This document shows, one piece after another, positions 26,415 to 35,418 of a stretch of 64,000 bases of DNA (positions within the stretch are counted from its first letter, which is position 1; each line of letters starts with the position of its first letter). Below the pieces are notes generated by a model. That model did no database searches. It was not told the origin of the DNA and saw nothing but the letters and a program-made list of their open reading frames with translations. Where the stretch lies: NCBI RefSeq assembly GCF_000384375.1, contig NZ_ARVX01000001.1, forward strand, positions 620,001-684,000. Reading direction: 5' to 3'. This stretch comes from Methylotenera versatilis 79. Lineage in GTDB: Bacteria; Pseudomonadota; Gammaproteobacteria; Burkholderiales; Methylophilaceae. The position numbers and the translations under genes were made by a program.

Positions 26415-26684
26415 CTATTCGCCTTCGCCAAAATAATTGTTTATTAGCGCCTGCAAAGCCGCGATTGCTTCACTTTCATCCTTACCATCGGCTTCTAAAG
26501 TAATGACTGAGCCTTTTGACGCGGCTAGCATCATCACACCCATGATACTTTTGGCGTTGACGCGACGACCGGCTTTTTCTATCCAAATTTCACAGTTAAA
26601 CTGGCTGGCAGTTTGCGTTAATTTACTGCTGGCGCGTGCATGCAAACCCAGTTTATTGATTATTTCTATTTCTTGTTTAATCAT
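26415..26684 (-). CDS. ptsH: Phosphocarrier protein HPr
   Basis: 89 aa. It carries phosphate from EI. The catalytic His15 is in NKLGLHARASSKL and the regulatory Ser46 in AKSIMGVMMLAASKG. Both sites are kept, which fits the HPr kinase gene a little upstream. It lies 2 bp before ptsI and 86 bp after the EIIA gene. Confidence 0.96.
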   Translation of the reverse strand: MIKQEIEIINKLGLHARASSKLTQTASQFNCEIWIEKAGRRVNAKSIMGVMMLAASKGSVITLEADGKDESEAIAALQALINNYFGEGE

Positions 26685-26770
26685 TTTTTGCTCTTAAGGT
26701 TTGAATACTCATATTTAACTACTTAAGCTAAATACTTAAGTTTAAATAATTGTATTAATAGTTAGATTGA

Positions 26771-27193
26771 TTATTTTCGATTTGCTACATGATAATGTTC
26801 ACAACTGATTTCGGTAAAACGCACCACTCCTTCGCGCCCGCCACTAATGGCTTTTTCCATGCATGTTTTAATGCTGGATTCACGATAGTTGAGTACACGC
26901 ACTAACATTGGTAAATTAACGCCTGCAACGCCTTCAACCAGGTTGGGTGTTAGCAATTTAAGTACCATATTACATGGCGTCGCGCCATACATGTCCGACA
27001 GCACTAATACACCATCGCCAGTATTCAGCGATTTAACCAATTGCTGTGCTTGTGGCAATAACACGCTAGGGTCGTCATTGGTCGCAACCTCTAACGCCTC
27101 CAATTGCGGCGGCCGTTTGCCTAATACATGGCTAGCACAGTGAATCAGGCTTTCACCCAAATTACCATGCGCGATAATTAAAAGTCCAATCAT
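26771..27193 (-). CDS. PTS EIIA component, mannose/fructose (EIIA-Man) type
   Basis: 140 aa. It starts MIGLLIIAHGNLGESL, with the phosphorylated His9 of the EIIA-Man family, and carries the DGVLVLSDMYGATPCNM motif. In many beta- and alphaproteobacteria this EIIA accompanies HPr, EI and HprK without a transporter and acts as a regulatory output of the PTS. It lies 82 bp after rapZ and 86 bp before ptsH. Confidence 0.92.
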   Translation of the reverse strand: MIGLLIIAHGNLGESLIHCASHVLGKRPPQLEALEVATNDDPSVLLPQAQQLVKSLNTGDGVLVLSDMYGATPCNMVLKLLTPNLVEGVAGVNLPMLVRVLNYRESSIKTCMEKAISGGREGVVRFTEISCEHYHVANRK

Positions 27194-27275
27194 GTTACTT
27201 TTTCCACTTTCTGACGCGTTAACTTAAGCGTTCATTAACCTAGTTTTAATCATATGCTTCTAATTATAATAGTGA

Positions 27276-28163
27276 TTAATCAAGCTCACGATGCCGAGTA
27301 ATCACTTGTTGTCTATGTGTCAAATTCGCGTGCTGTTTAAAATGTGCGCCCGCAAAATATAAGGCCAATTGCTCTACAAAATACACAGAACGATGCTGCC
27401 CGCCAGTGCAACCAATCGCCACCGTCAAATAGCTGCGATTATCTTGGTTAAAACTCGGCAACCACTTTTCTACATAATGCTGAATATCTGCCAGCATTTC
27501 AATGACTGCAGGCTGTTTTGCTAAAAATTCCTGTACAGGCAAATCTTTGCCTGTTAATGGTTTTAAAACTGCATCGTAATGTGGATTAGGTAAACTGCGC
27601 ACATCAAACACAAAATCCGCATCCAACGGAATACCATTTTTAAAACCAAAAGAAGTAAATAGTAAAACTAAGCCGCGGCTACTCGGCTCATCCGTGCTGT
27701 TATCTTGCTTGAGCAGATCGCGTATATGGTTGCGTAATGCATTAGCACTTAAGTTGCTGGTATCGATATGATGACCAAGCTCTGCAACACCAGCTAGCAG
27801 TTCGCGTTCTTTGGCGATACTTTCGGCCAATGTCGTGCTTTCGTTACTTAACGGATGTTTACGACGCGTTTCTGAAAAACGTTTTACCAAAGTTTCGGCA
27901 GCGGACTCTAAAAACCACACTTGCACTTGATTGCCATCAGCCTTCAGGCTTTCAATCGCTTTGGGTAAAGCTTCTAATGCTGCACTGCGACTATCGATAC
28001 TGATGGCGACTTTATTATGATGGATCGCATTAAGGTGCTGTGAAATATGGGGCAATAAAGTGGCGGGCAAATTATCGATGCAATAAAACCTGTTGTCTTC
28101 TAATGCGCGCAAGACAATACTTTTACCTGAGCCAGAAAGACCTGTCACAATAATAATCTGCAT
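27276..28163 (-). CDS. rapZ: RNase adapter protein / nucleotide-binding RapZ
   Basis: 295 aa. Walker A GLSGSGKS is at residues 8-15 and the Walker B region around FSIDSRSA-like text (AISIDSRSAA). The C-terminal domain has the conserved ISVGCTGGQHRSV-type motif, here LTVAIGCTGGQHRSVYFVE. In E. coli RapZ binds GlmZ/GlmY sRNAs and controls amino-sugar synthesis; whether that circuit exists here cannot be seen. The start overlaps the hprK stop by one base, so the two genes are coupled. Confidence 0.94.
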   Translation of the reverse strand: MQIIIVTGLSGSGKSIVLRALEDNRFYCIDNLPATLLPHISQHLNAIHHNKVAISIDSRSAALEALPKAIESLKADGNQVQVWFLESAAETLVKRFSETRRKHPLSNESTTLAESIAKERELLAGVAELGHHIDTSNLSANALRNHIRDLLKQDNSTDEPSSRGLVLLFTSFGFKNGIPLDADFVFDVRSLPNPHYDAVLKPLTGKDLPVQEFLAKQPAVIEMLADIQHYVEKWLPSFNQDNRSYLTVAIGCTGGQHRSVYFVEQLALYFAGAHFKQHANLTHRQQVITRHRELD

Positions 28164-29215
28164 TACTTTGCCTGCTTAAGCTTTAATTTTGGGGCTGATT
28201 TAAGACTGGATTTTGGCTCAGCACTTTCAGTATCAGCGCTTTGACTGTTAATTCTTTTTAAATTGGCATTTTCTAAACTGGCTTTTTGCATCATTTGCTT
28301 TTGACGCTGACTAAACTGTTTCGTTGCATTGATGCCTCTTAATAACAACATGTGGTTGCGCACAGCAACTTCCAGCAATACCGCAATGTTGCGTCCCGCC
28401 GCAATCGGTATATTCACCTTTGGAATCTCTACTTCCAACACGCGCTCATGCTGCGTTTTGGCATTCAGTCTATCGAGCTTAAGTGGATTCAATGTATCCG
28501 CTAATTCCAACTGAATAATCAAATCCAGCGGCTTGGTTGGCTTCACTGCATTATCACCAAAAAGTGCACGAATATTAAGAATACCTAAACCACGTACTTC
28601 CAAAAAATCTTGTAATAACGATGGGCAACGACCCTCAATGCGTTCCGGTGATATTTTAAAAAAATCGACAATATCATCTGCTACCAAACGATGTCCGCGT
28701 GTAATAAGCTCTAGCGCTAACTCGCTTTTACCAATCGCAGCATCACCTTTAATTAGCACGCCAAAACCTTGTACTTCTATAAAAACGCCATGCAAACTGA
28801 TGGTTTCTGCCATCGCAAGTTTTAAATAATGGCTTAATAAATCCATTAACTGCGGGCTTTGCATGGTGGAAGTGAATAATGGAATATGGTGAGTATTGGC
28901 TGCTGAAATTAATTCTTTCGGCGCTTTTTCACCATTTGCAACGACAACTGCGGCTAAATCGGTTGCGTATAAATTAGTAATAGCTTGCTGCATCGCAATA
29001 ATGCTCAGACTATTTAGATAGTCCATTTCAGCGCAACCCAACACCTGCACACGGTTAGGATGTACGAAATTGAGATGGCCAATTAAAGCCAGAGAAGGCT
29101 TAGTGACTTTTTCGGAATTGAGTTGGTTATTGCCGCCATCAAGCCCTGCAATCCAGTGGAGTTTGAGCTTGAGGCGGGTTTCCTTGAAGAGTTCGGCTAC
29201 GTTAATTTGAGCCAT
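28163..29215 (-). CDS. hprK: HPr kinase/phosphorylase
   Basis: 350 aa. It phosphorylates and dephosphorylates Ser46 of HPr. The N-terminal domain is followed by the C-terminal kinase with Walker A KGDAAIGKSELALEL (about residue 157 on), the HPrK signature EGRCPSLLQDFLEVRGLGILN (in parts: EGRCPSLLQDF and LEVRGLGILN) and the VPIAAGRNIAVLLEVAVRNH stretch (in parts: PIAAGRNIA and LLEVAVRN). The last 50 residues are a Lys/Ser/Ala-rich tail (KSSLKSAPKLKLKQAK) beyond the conserved domain. It follows hpf by 12 bp and overlaps rapZ by one base. Confidence 0.95.
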   Translation of the reverse strand: MAQINVAELFKETRLKLKLHWIAGLDGGNNQLNSEKVTKPSLALIGHLNFVHPNRVQVLGCAEMDYLNSLSIIAMQQAITNLYATDLAAVVVANGEKAPKELISAANTHHIPLFTSTMQSPQLMDLLSHYLKLAMAETISLHGVFIEVQGFGVLIKGDAAIGKSELALELITRGHRLVADDIVDFFKISPERIEGRCPSLLQDFLEVRGLGILNIRALFGDNAVKPTKPLDLIIQLELADTLNPLKLDRLNAKTQHERVLEVEIPKVNIPIAAGRNIAVLLEVAVRNHMLLLRGINATKQFSQRQKQMMQKASLENANLKRINSQSADTESAEPKSSLKSAPKLKLKQAK

Positions 29216-29227
29216 AGATTATTTAAG

Positions 29228-29590
29228 TTAGTTAAGAGTTGGATTTTCATCAATAGACGGATGTTGACCTATATCTTGATGTTTAACAGCACCATTCGCT
29301 TTATGATGACTGCCGTGTTTTTCTTTATGTTTGAGAACTTGGCGGTCTAGTTTGTCTGTCAACATATCAATCGCGCTATACATATTCTCATCGATGCACT
29401 CAGCGTGTAAATCATTGCCGGGTACGTGTAATGTAGCCTCTACTTTTTGAGCGAGCTTTTCTACACTCATGGTAACTTTAACGTCAATCACATGATCGAA
29501 GTGATTGCGAATTCTAACGAGTTTGCTCTGCACATATTCGCGCATTGCAGGTGTAATTTCTAAGTGATGCCCAGTTAATTGTAAATTCAT
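29228..29590 (-). CDS. hpf: Ribosome hibernation promoting factor
   Basis: The frame is open from 29656, but ATG 29590 has AAGGAG at a 7-nt spacing and gives the family N-terminus MNLQLTGHHLEITPAMREYV, so 120 aa is the likely product. It is a short-type HPF/YfiA that binds the 30S channel and promotes inactive ribosome dimers in slow growth. The beta-alpha-beta-beta-beta-alpha fold is covered by KLVRIRNHFDHVIDVKVTMSV and TLHVPGNDLHAECIDENMY (each quoted only in part of the fold). A His/Lys-rich tail follows residue 95. It sits between rpoN and hprK, as in most proteobacteria. Confidence 0.93.
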   Translation of the reverse strand: MNLQLTGHHLEITPAMREYVQSKLVRIRNHFDHVIDVKVTMSVEKLAQKVEATLHVPGNDLHAECIDENMYSAIDMLTDKLDRQVLKHKEKHGSHHKANGAVKHQDIGQHPSIDENPTLN

Positions 29591-29667
29591 GACTTGCTCC
29601 TTATTGAAATTGTTCTCCAAGTAAAGCTTGCCAATAAGTAGCACATCTTTACTCATCGAACAATTTA

Positions 29668-29677
29668 AGTGTACACC
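29668..29677 (-). promoter_or_regulatory. Possible hpf promoter with GTGTACAC box
   Basis: In minus-strand reading the 157-bp rpoN-hpf gap contains AGGTGTACACT, whose TACACT would serve as a -10 box about 80 nt before hpf. The -35 match is poor (about 3 of 6). The same 11-mer forms the -10 region of dksA at a similar distance from its start. The prediction is weak on its own. Confidence 0.3.
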
Positions 29678-29747
29678 TTTGATTATTTTTTGCGAGGTGG
29701 TTTGAGCAGATTATTCAGTATTATTTGTAACGCTTTTGTAAAATTGC

Positions 29748-31322
29748 TTAAAGCGATTTGCGTAAATTCGCTGGCGGAATATTCAGCGATTCGCGATATT
29801 TTGCGATAGTCCGGCGCGCGACAATAATGCCTTGTTTCGCCAAAATATCGGTGATTTGATTATCTGACAATGGCTTTTTAGGCGTTTCTTCTGCGACCAA
29901 TTGTTTAATCAGCGCACGAATCGCCGTGGCAGAAGCAGAGCCGCCAGCATCAGTTGCTACATGGCTCCCAAAGAAATATTTCAGTTCAAAAACACCGCGC
30001 GGAGTGAGCATATACTTATGCGTTGTTACGCGTGAAATAGTCGATTCATGCAACTCAAGCTCTTCTGCGATCTCACGCAAAACGAGTGGCCGCATGGCGA
30101 TTTCACCATGCTCAAAAAAATTACGTTGGCGATCAACAATCGCTTGGCTAACGCGCAAAATAGTAGAGAAACGCTGCTGGATATTTTTAATCATCCATTT
30201 GGCTTCTTGCATTTGCGTTTGCAGATATTGATTCGAATTTTCGCGATTGCGCTTCAAAATGTCTGCGTACAATTGGTTAATACGTAGTTTAGGAATCACG
30301 CCATCATTTAACGTTGCAATCCAAATGCCTTTCACTTTTTTAACCAGCACTTCATGCTGAATAAAGTGATCGCGACTGAGTTGCGCAAAATCGCTACCTG
30401 GGCGCGGATTTTGCTGTTTGATTAAAGTTTGTGCGCCTTTTAAGGCGATATCATCGCAATTCAGCAATTTACGTAACTTAGCGAAATCCTTATTTGCCAA
30501 TACCGCTAAATGTTGTTGAACAATGATTTTGGCAATGTTCAAAAAGTCAGTTTCTTTTGGCAGCACATTGAGCTGCAACAGTAGGCACTCTTGTAAATTG
30601 GTTGCCCCTAAACCTGGCGGATCCAAATGCTGAATCAGTTTTAGCGCAGTTTCTAGCTCTAGCAATTCAATTTCAAGCTCTTCTGGCAATAATTCTGCCA
30701 TGTCAGCCAATGACTCTTCTAAATAACCATCTTCGTTGATGCTATCAATTAATAACAGCACCAGTGTCTGATCGCGATCAGATAAAGGCATTAACTTAAG
30801 CTGGCTTAATAAATGCTCGCGCAAACTAGCTGAGACGATTTCTTGTCGCGTGTAGTCGCCATCATCATCGTCACTATTATTCTGACGCCCGCCTTCATCC
30901 CAGTTACTCGCGCTGCCATATTCTTCGTAATTTTCATCAAAATCAGTTGCTGAAAAATCTTCTCCTGCACTGGATTCTTGCGGCGCATCAATCGATTCTG
31001 TGTTTTCTTGGGAGTTAGTCGTGCTGGTTTCTTGATAATCTAAACTATTAAAAGCATCTGGTTCATCAACATCGGCGGCTTGTTTGCCATCAGCATCCAA
31101 GTTGTCATTATCGTTATTTTTTTGCAATACACTATCGTCGAAACCTGCATCTGCCTCACCATCTTCGCCATCGACCAGCTCTAACAATGGATTCTCTTGC
31201 AAAATCACATCTAGCTCTTGATTTAGCTCAAGGCTCGATAATTGCAGCAAACGAATTGATTGCTGCAATTGCGGCGTTAACGCCAAATTTTGCGACATTC
31301 TAAGTTGTAGATTTTGCTTCAT
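29748..31322 (-). CDS. rpoN: RNA polymerase sigma-54 factor
   Basis: 524 aa. Region I is the Gln/Leu-rich activator domain (LRMSQNLALTPQLQQSIRLLQ, in parts: LRMSQNLALTP and QLQQSIRLLQ). Region II (about 50-150) is a long, strongly acidic linker with runs such as NSDDDDGDY. The core-binding domain and helix-turn-helix follow, and the protein ends with the RpoN box ARRTIAKYRE. It directs transcription from -24/-12 promoters with AAA+ activators. One competent activator is encoded in this window (52508-53944), while NtrX (17957-19225) appears to have lost that ability. The gene is 12 bp downstream of lptB. Confidence 0.97.
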   Translation of the reverse strand: MKQNLQLRMSQNLALTPQLQQSIRLLQLSSLELNQELDVILQENPLLELVDGEDGEADAGFDDSVLQKNNDNDNLDADGKQAADVDEPDAFNSLDYQETSTTNSQENTESIDAPQESSAGEDFSATDFDENYEEYGSASNWDEGGRQNNSDDDDGDYTRQEIVSASLREHLLSQLKLMPLSDRDQTLVLLLIDSINEDGYLEESLADMAELLPEELEIELLELETALKLIQHLDPPGLGATNLQECLLLQLNVLPKETDFLNIAKIIVQQHLAVLANKDFAKLRKLLNCDDIALKGAQTLIKQQNPRPGSDFAQLSRDHFIQHEVLVKKVKGIWIATLNDGVIPKLRINQLYADILKRNRENSNQYLQTQMQEAKWMIKNIQQRFSTILRVSQAIVDRQRNFFEHGEIAMRPLVLREIAEELELHESTISRVTTHKYMLTPRGVFELKYFFGSHVATDAGGSASATAIRALIKQLVAEETPKKPLSDNQITDILAKQGIIVARRTIAKYRESLNIPPANLRKSL

Positions 31323-31334
31323 AAATACTTGAGG

Positions 31335-32057
31335 CTAGAGCCTGAAATCTTTCCCTAAATACACTTCCCGCACTGCTTCGTTATTTACAATTTCTGCAGG
31401 ATGCCCAGACGCAAACACCGTACCGTCATTTACAATATAAGCGCGGTCGCAAATACCTAAAGTTTCGCGCACGTTATGGTCTGTAATCAATACACCAATA
31501 TTTTTGCTGCTTAAAAAACGAATAATCTTTTGAATATCTAAAACCGCGATTGGGTCGATACCAGCAAAAGGTTCATCTAATAAAATAAAACTAGGATTGG
31601 TGGCTAAACAGCGCGCAATCTCAACCCGACGGCGCTCACCGCCAGACAAACTGATTGCCGAACTGTTGCGAATATGCGTGATATGCAACTCTTGCAATAA
31701 AGACTCCAGCTGCGTATTTTTTTCATCTTCAGTTAGATTTTGCAGCTCTAAAATAGCCAATATATTTTCGGTTACGGTTAACTTACGAAAAATAGATGGC
31801 TCTTGCGGCAAATAAGCCAAGCCCATGCGCGCACGGCTGTGAATCGGCATGCGACTTAAATCTTTGCCATTCAGCAAAATACGTCCCGCATCCAACATTA
31901 CCAATCCGACAATCATGTAAAAGCTCGTTGTCTTACCCGCGCCATTTGGCCCAAGCAAACCCACCACTTCGCCACTATTGATTTGCAGCGAAATATCTTG
32001 CACCACTGTGCGTGTTTTATAAGACTTCCGTAGATGTTCTACAACGAGTTCGCTCAT
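31335..32057 (-). CDS. lptB: LPS export ABC transporter ATP-binding protein LptB
   Basis: 240 aa. It powers LPS extraction from the inner membrane with LptF/LptG. Walker A is GPNGAGKT (36-43), the Q-loop QEPSIF, the ABC signature [13 protein letters not shown] and Walker [14 protein letters not shown], with the switch His in [11 protein letters not shown]. It forms the conserved lptC-lptA-lptB-rpoN string, 46 bp after lptA and 12 bp before rpoN. Confidence 0.97.
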   Translation of the reverse strand: MSELVVEHLRKSYKTRTVVQDISLQINSGEVVGLLGPNGAGKTTSFYMIVGLVMLDAGRILLNGKDLSRMPIHSRARMGLAYLPQEPSIFRKLTVTENILAILELQNLTEDEKNTQLESLLQELHITHIRNSSAISLSGGERRRVEIARCLATNPSFILLDEPFAGIDPIAVLDIQKIIRFLSSKNIGVLITDHNVRETLGICDRAYIVNDGTVFASGHPAEIVNNEAVREVYLGKDFRL

Positions 32058-32103
32058 TTTTGATGTTTTATTTTATTAAGTGTTTTATTCGGTTAAGTTT
32101 GTA

Positions 32104-32799
32104 TTAGTTTGATTGAGACTCAGGTTTGCTAGTCGCCTCAGACGTATTGCTAAACCTTAAAACCTTATCCACTCTGGGCGGCGGATTCGTGTTGATTTTC
32201 AATTCAGAGGATTTATCATTTGCCGGCTTATCATTTGGAATGGCGGCGGGTTTATTTTTCGGCTGAATAATCGCTTTAACGCGACCCGTAGATGAACCAC
32301 TGCCTTCAGATTTCACGCCACCAATCACTTCTGCATATTCAGCGTTGGCGTCATAACTGATGTAATCGCCATGCACGATATCTTCGCCACGCTTTACCCA
32401 TGCGCGCGTGTACAACTGCACTTTGTCCATACGGCCATCATATTCAATGCGCTGACCGCTGCCTTGTATATACTCATCTTTACCCTCACTTTTTTGCTTA
32501 AAAGTGGTTGGATTGCCAGTCGACGTACTGTGCTGAAAACCCTCTTTGTCTTCACGCACAATCAACTTATCTGCATGAATAATCAGTGTGCCCTGCGTTA
32601 AAATCACTTTTCCCGTATAGGTGCTGGTTTTTTTTGCGTCATTCACCGTAACGGTATCCGCTTCAAGCTCAATCGGTTTATCGCGATCTGCCGATTCTGC
32701 CATTGCGTGCAAGCTTGTGAACAAGCTTAAGCAAAAACCCATTATTAATGCGCCATTAAACTTATTGTTGAATAAGCTTATGCGAATAAAGTTAACCAT
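32104..32799 (-). CDS. lptA: Periplasmic LPS-transport protein LptA
   Basis: 231 aa from ATG 32799, preceded by GGAG. A signal peptide ends in LHAMA before ESADRDKP. The OstA/LptA jelly-roll domain follows (KPIELEADTVTVNDAKKTS then YTGKVILTQGTLIIHADKL). LptA forms the periplasmic bridge that carries LPS to LptDE. The last 55 residues are a Pro/Lys/Ser-rich tail (KNKPAAIPNDKPANDKSS) not typical of the core domain. It follows lptC by 63 bp. Confidence 0.94.
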   Translation of the reverse strand: MVNFIRISLFNNKFNGALIMGFCLSLFTSLHAMAESADRDKPIELEADTVTVNDAKKTSTYTGKVILTQGTLIIHADKLIVREDKEGFQHSTSTGNPTTFKQKSEGKDEYIQGSGQRIEYDGRMDKVQLYTRAWVKRGEDIVHGDYISYDANAEYAEVIGGVKSEGSGSSTGRVKAIIQPKNKPAAIPNDKPANDKSSELKINTNPPPRVDKVLRFSNTSEATSKPESQSN

Positions 32800-32862
32800 T
32801 ATTTCTCCGCGATTTCGTATTGAGTTGCTGCTTTTTTTGCTTCATTTTATTTGTAGTCTTTT

Positions 32863-33567
32863 TCACTTTACTTTTTTAGCACTTTTAGCACCAGTCAATT
32901 TCGCACTGGCCGATTTTTTAGGTGCTATCTTACTGGTTTTTGCTGGCTTTACTTTGACATTTTTTGGTGCAGTCACTTGTTTTGGCACAACAACTGGCGG
33001 CCGTTCATAATGTACTTTTACCCGATTCAGCAAAGTCACGGTTTGCTCTTTTTTATCGTAAATCATGCCAACTCCAGTAATCACGGTTTTTGGTGCTTGT
33101 GTAATCCTCACTGGCGCGTCGGTTTTTACTAAATCGTTTTTAGGAAAAATCAGTAGCTTTTCCGTTAACACTTGCATCTCGCCTTTGCCTTCAAACGCCT
33201 GGCGCACCACTTTAACATTATTAACCAATGTCACCTGCTCGCCATTGCTCGAAACATATCCATGCAAACCTTCAATTTGCGTATATGGCTTATCTAGCGT
33301 GTATTGCGTAAAACGCGGCCGCTGTAAGACCGTGCTGTCATCATCTGGATAATGCAGCATTTCTGTCGCAGCCAATATGTAACTCAATCTACCTGTCGCA
33401 TCGGTTTGCGTGGTCACAAAATTATGCATGGTGTAATCGGGGTCATGTCGATTACTGCCATCAATTTTAGGGCCTTGCTGCTCTACCGTTTGGTTGATCC
33501 AAAACGTCAGCAAGGCCAGTAACACAGCCAACACCAACGGAAAAAATAATGCCGAACGTGTCAACAT
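32863..33567 (-). CDS. lptC: LPS export system protein LptC
   Basis: The frame is open from a TTG at 33582; ATG 33567 gives MLTRSALFFPLVLAVLLALL, a standard N-terminal membrane anchor, and 234 aa. The LptC domain (about 30-190) includes DGSNRHDPDYTMHNFVTT and the LTEKLLIFPKNDLVKTDAPV stretch (in parts: LTEKLLIFPKND and VKTDAPVRI). It docks LptA to LptB2FG. The last 40 residues form a strongly basic Lys/Ala-rich tail (VKPAKTSKIAPKKSASAK...) that would lie in the periplasm, unusual for the family. It is placed between kdsC and lptA. Confidence 0.92.
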   Translation of the reverse strand: MLTRSALFFPLVLAVLLALLTFWINQTVEQQGPKIDGSNRHDPDYTMHNFVTTQTDATGRLSYILAATEMLHYPDDDSTVLQRPRFTQYTLDKPYTQIEGLHGYVSSNGEQVTLVNNVKVVRQAFEGKGEMQVLTEKLLIFPKNDLVKTDAPVRITQAPKTVITGVGMIYDKKEQTVTLLNRVKVHYERPPVVVPKQVTAPKNVKVKPAKTSKIAPKKSASAKLTGAKSAKKVK

Positions 33568-33616
33568 GCTATTGATTAACAATCACGATTAACATTAACT
33601 CAATACTTTAGCCATA

Positions 33617-34198
33617 TTATTTAGCAAAAAATGGTGCCATCTGTGCGTCTAAAGTACCTTGTGCTTGCATGATCAACTCACATAACTCGCGCACCGCGCC
33701 ACGTCCGCCGCCTCTTTGCGTGATGTAATGTGAACGACTCTTCACAGAGTCTGGCGCAGCAGGCACCGTCACTGCCAAACCACAGCGCAACATTGGCGGC
33801 ACGTCGACGACATCATCGCCCATAAAGGCAGCTTCTTCAGCCGTAATATTCAGCTTGGCAATCAAGTCATTAAACGCGGCCAATTTATCTTCTACACCTT
33901 GATAAAAATGCGCAATGCCCGTGCTTTCTGAACGTTTTGTGACCACATCCGAAGTGCGTCCAGTTATAATCGCCATTTGCACGCCAGTTTTTTTAAGCAA
34001 TTTCATACCCAAACCGTCATGTGAATGAAAGGTTTTATATTCTTGCCCGTCATCGCCAATGGTTAAACCGCCATCGGTCATCACGCCATCCACATCGAAA
34101 ATCACTACTTTGATTTTTTTTGCGCGCGCTAAAACTTCTGGTGATACTTTAGTTGCAAATCCAGTAGAGGCAAATTCAGACAAGATAATTTCAGACAT
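33617..34198 (-). CDS. kdsC: 3-deoxy-D-manno-octulosonate 8-phosphate phosphatase
   Basis: 193 aa HAD phosphatase of the KdsC family, without a cap domain. Motif I is VIFDVDGVMTDGGL, motif II IITGRTSD, and motif III/IV AAFMGDDVVDVPPML. It removes phosphate from KDO-8-P to give KDO for LPS inner core. Its ATG overlaps the kdsD stop by one base, so the genes are translationally coupled. Confidence 0.95.
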   Translation of the reverse strand: MSEIILSEFASTGFATKVSPEVLARAKKIKVVIFDVDGVMTDGGLTIGDDGQEYKTFHSHDGLGMKLLKKTGVQMAIITGRTSDVVTKRSESTGIAHFYQGVEDKLAAFNDLIAKLNITAEEAAFMGDDVVDVPPMLRCGLAVTVPAAPDSVKSRSHYITQRGGGRGAVRELCELIMQAQGTLDAQMAPFFAK

Positions 34199-35217
34199 TA
34201 AACGACTTTCGCTTTCAATAAATCGTGCATATTAAATGCACCAACCAGTTTCCCTGCATCGTCAATCACTAGCAGACCATTAATCTTGTTTATTTCCATC
34301 ATCTCAACCGCTTCTACCGCTAGTTGATTCACGTTAATCGTATTCGGGCTGGCATGCATCACATCCGTTATTTTTGCGCTATTGGCATGTGTGCCATTGG
34401 CAAAAGCACGGCGTAAATCACCATCGGTAAAAATACCAATAGGCTTATTTTCCGCATCAATCACCGCAGTTAAGCCCAGTCCTTTTTGTGTCATTTCAGT
34501 CAGCGCAACGGACAACATTGCTTCTTCAGCAACACTTGGAATAGCATCACCAACGCGCATCACATCTTTTACACGTGTCAGCAATTTGCGTCCAATACTG
34601 CCGCCAGGGTGCGAACGCGCAAAATCTTCAGCGGTAAAATCGCGACAATCTAGTACACAGACGGCTAAAGCATCACCCAACGCCAAGGCCGCTGTTGTAC
34701 TGGCGGTTGGCGACAAACCCAATGGACAGGCCTCTTGAGACACTTCTGCACTTAAATGCACATCGGACTCTTTAGCCAAAGTTGAATTTGGCGCACCCGT
34801 AATACTGATTACTTTTGCGCCTAAACGTTTAATGGTGGGCAAAATATTTAATAACTCATCGCTTTCGCCAGAATTAGATAATGCAATCACCACATCGCCA
34901 TCGGTAATCATACCGAGATCGCCATGGCTGGCTTCTGCAGGGTGCATAAAAAATGCTGGTGTGCCAGTGCTGGCAAGTGTGGCTGCAATTTTGCCGCCAA
35001 TGTGTCCAGATTTACCCATACCGCTCACCACAACGCGACCTTTGCATTGTAAAATCAGCTTTACTGCTGCTTCAAAACTGTCATCTAAGCGATTCGCTAA
35101 CAGCGTAATTTCATGCGCCTCAATAGCCAATACGCTACGCGCTAATTGCAAAGTAGCGTTCTGATTAGATGATTTTGGCGCGTGACCGCGATCGGATTGC
35201 AGTAATGTAGGTGACAT
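34198..35217 (-). CDS. kdsD: Arabinose-5-phosphate isomerase
   Basis: 339 aa. It converts ribulose-5-P to arabinose-5-P, the first step to KDO. The SIS domain (about 45-190) has VVVSGMGKSGHIGGKIAATLAS (in parts: VVSGMGKSGHIG and KIAATLAS), EASHGDLGMI and ALSNSGESDEL. Two CBS domains follow (about 215-335; VMRVGDAIPSV, and ending NMHDLLKAKVV). It heads the minus-strand kdsD-kdsC-lptC-lptA-lptB block. Confidence 0.95.
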   Translation of the reverse strand: MSPTLLQSDRGHAPKSSNQNATLQLARSVLAIEAHEITLLANRLDDSFEAAVKLILQCKGRVVVSGMGKSGHIGGKIAATLASTGTPAFFMHPAEASHGDLGMITDGDVVIALSNSGESDELLNILPTIKRLGAKVISITGAPNSTLAKESDVHLSAEVSQEACPLGLSPTASTTAALALGDALAVCVLDCRDFTAEDFARSHPGGSIGRKLLTRVKDVMRVGDAIPSVAEEAMLSVALTEMTQKGLGLTAVIDAENKPIGIFTDGDLRRAFANGTHANSAKITDVMHASPNTINVNQLAVEAVEMMEINKINGLLVIDDAGKLVGAFNMHDLLKAKVV

Positions 35218-35418
35218 AATCAGTTAGTATAAAAGGGAAAGCGCGACTAATAAAGTAAAATACCACTGTTTTTATGTAAAACAGTAAAAGTAGGCACAAT
35301 TTTTGCCTAACTTAGTTAAAATAAATCTTACAAAAGTGCTTTAGTCTTTCTGACTTAACCACTTAAACTTAGCAATAAATTTTTTCAACTATAAAAAAGC
35401 AATTTAATAAAAACCTAA

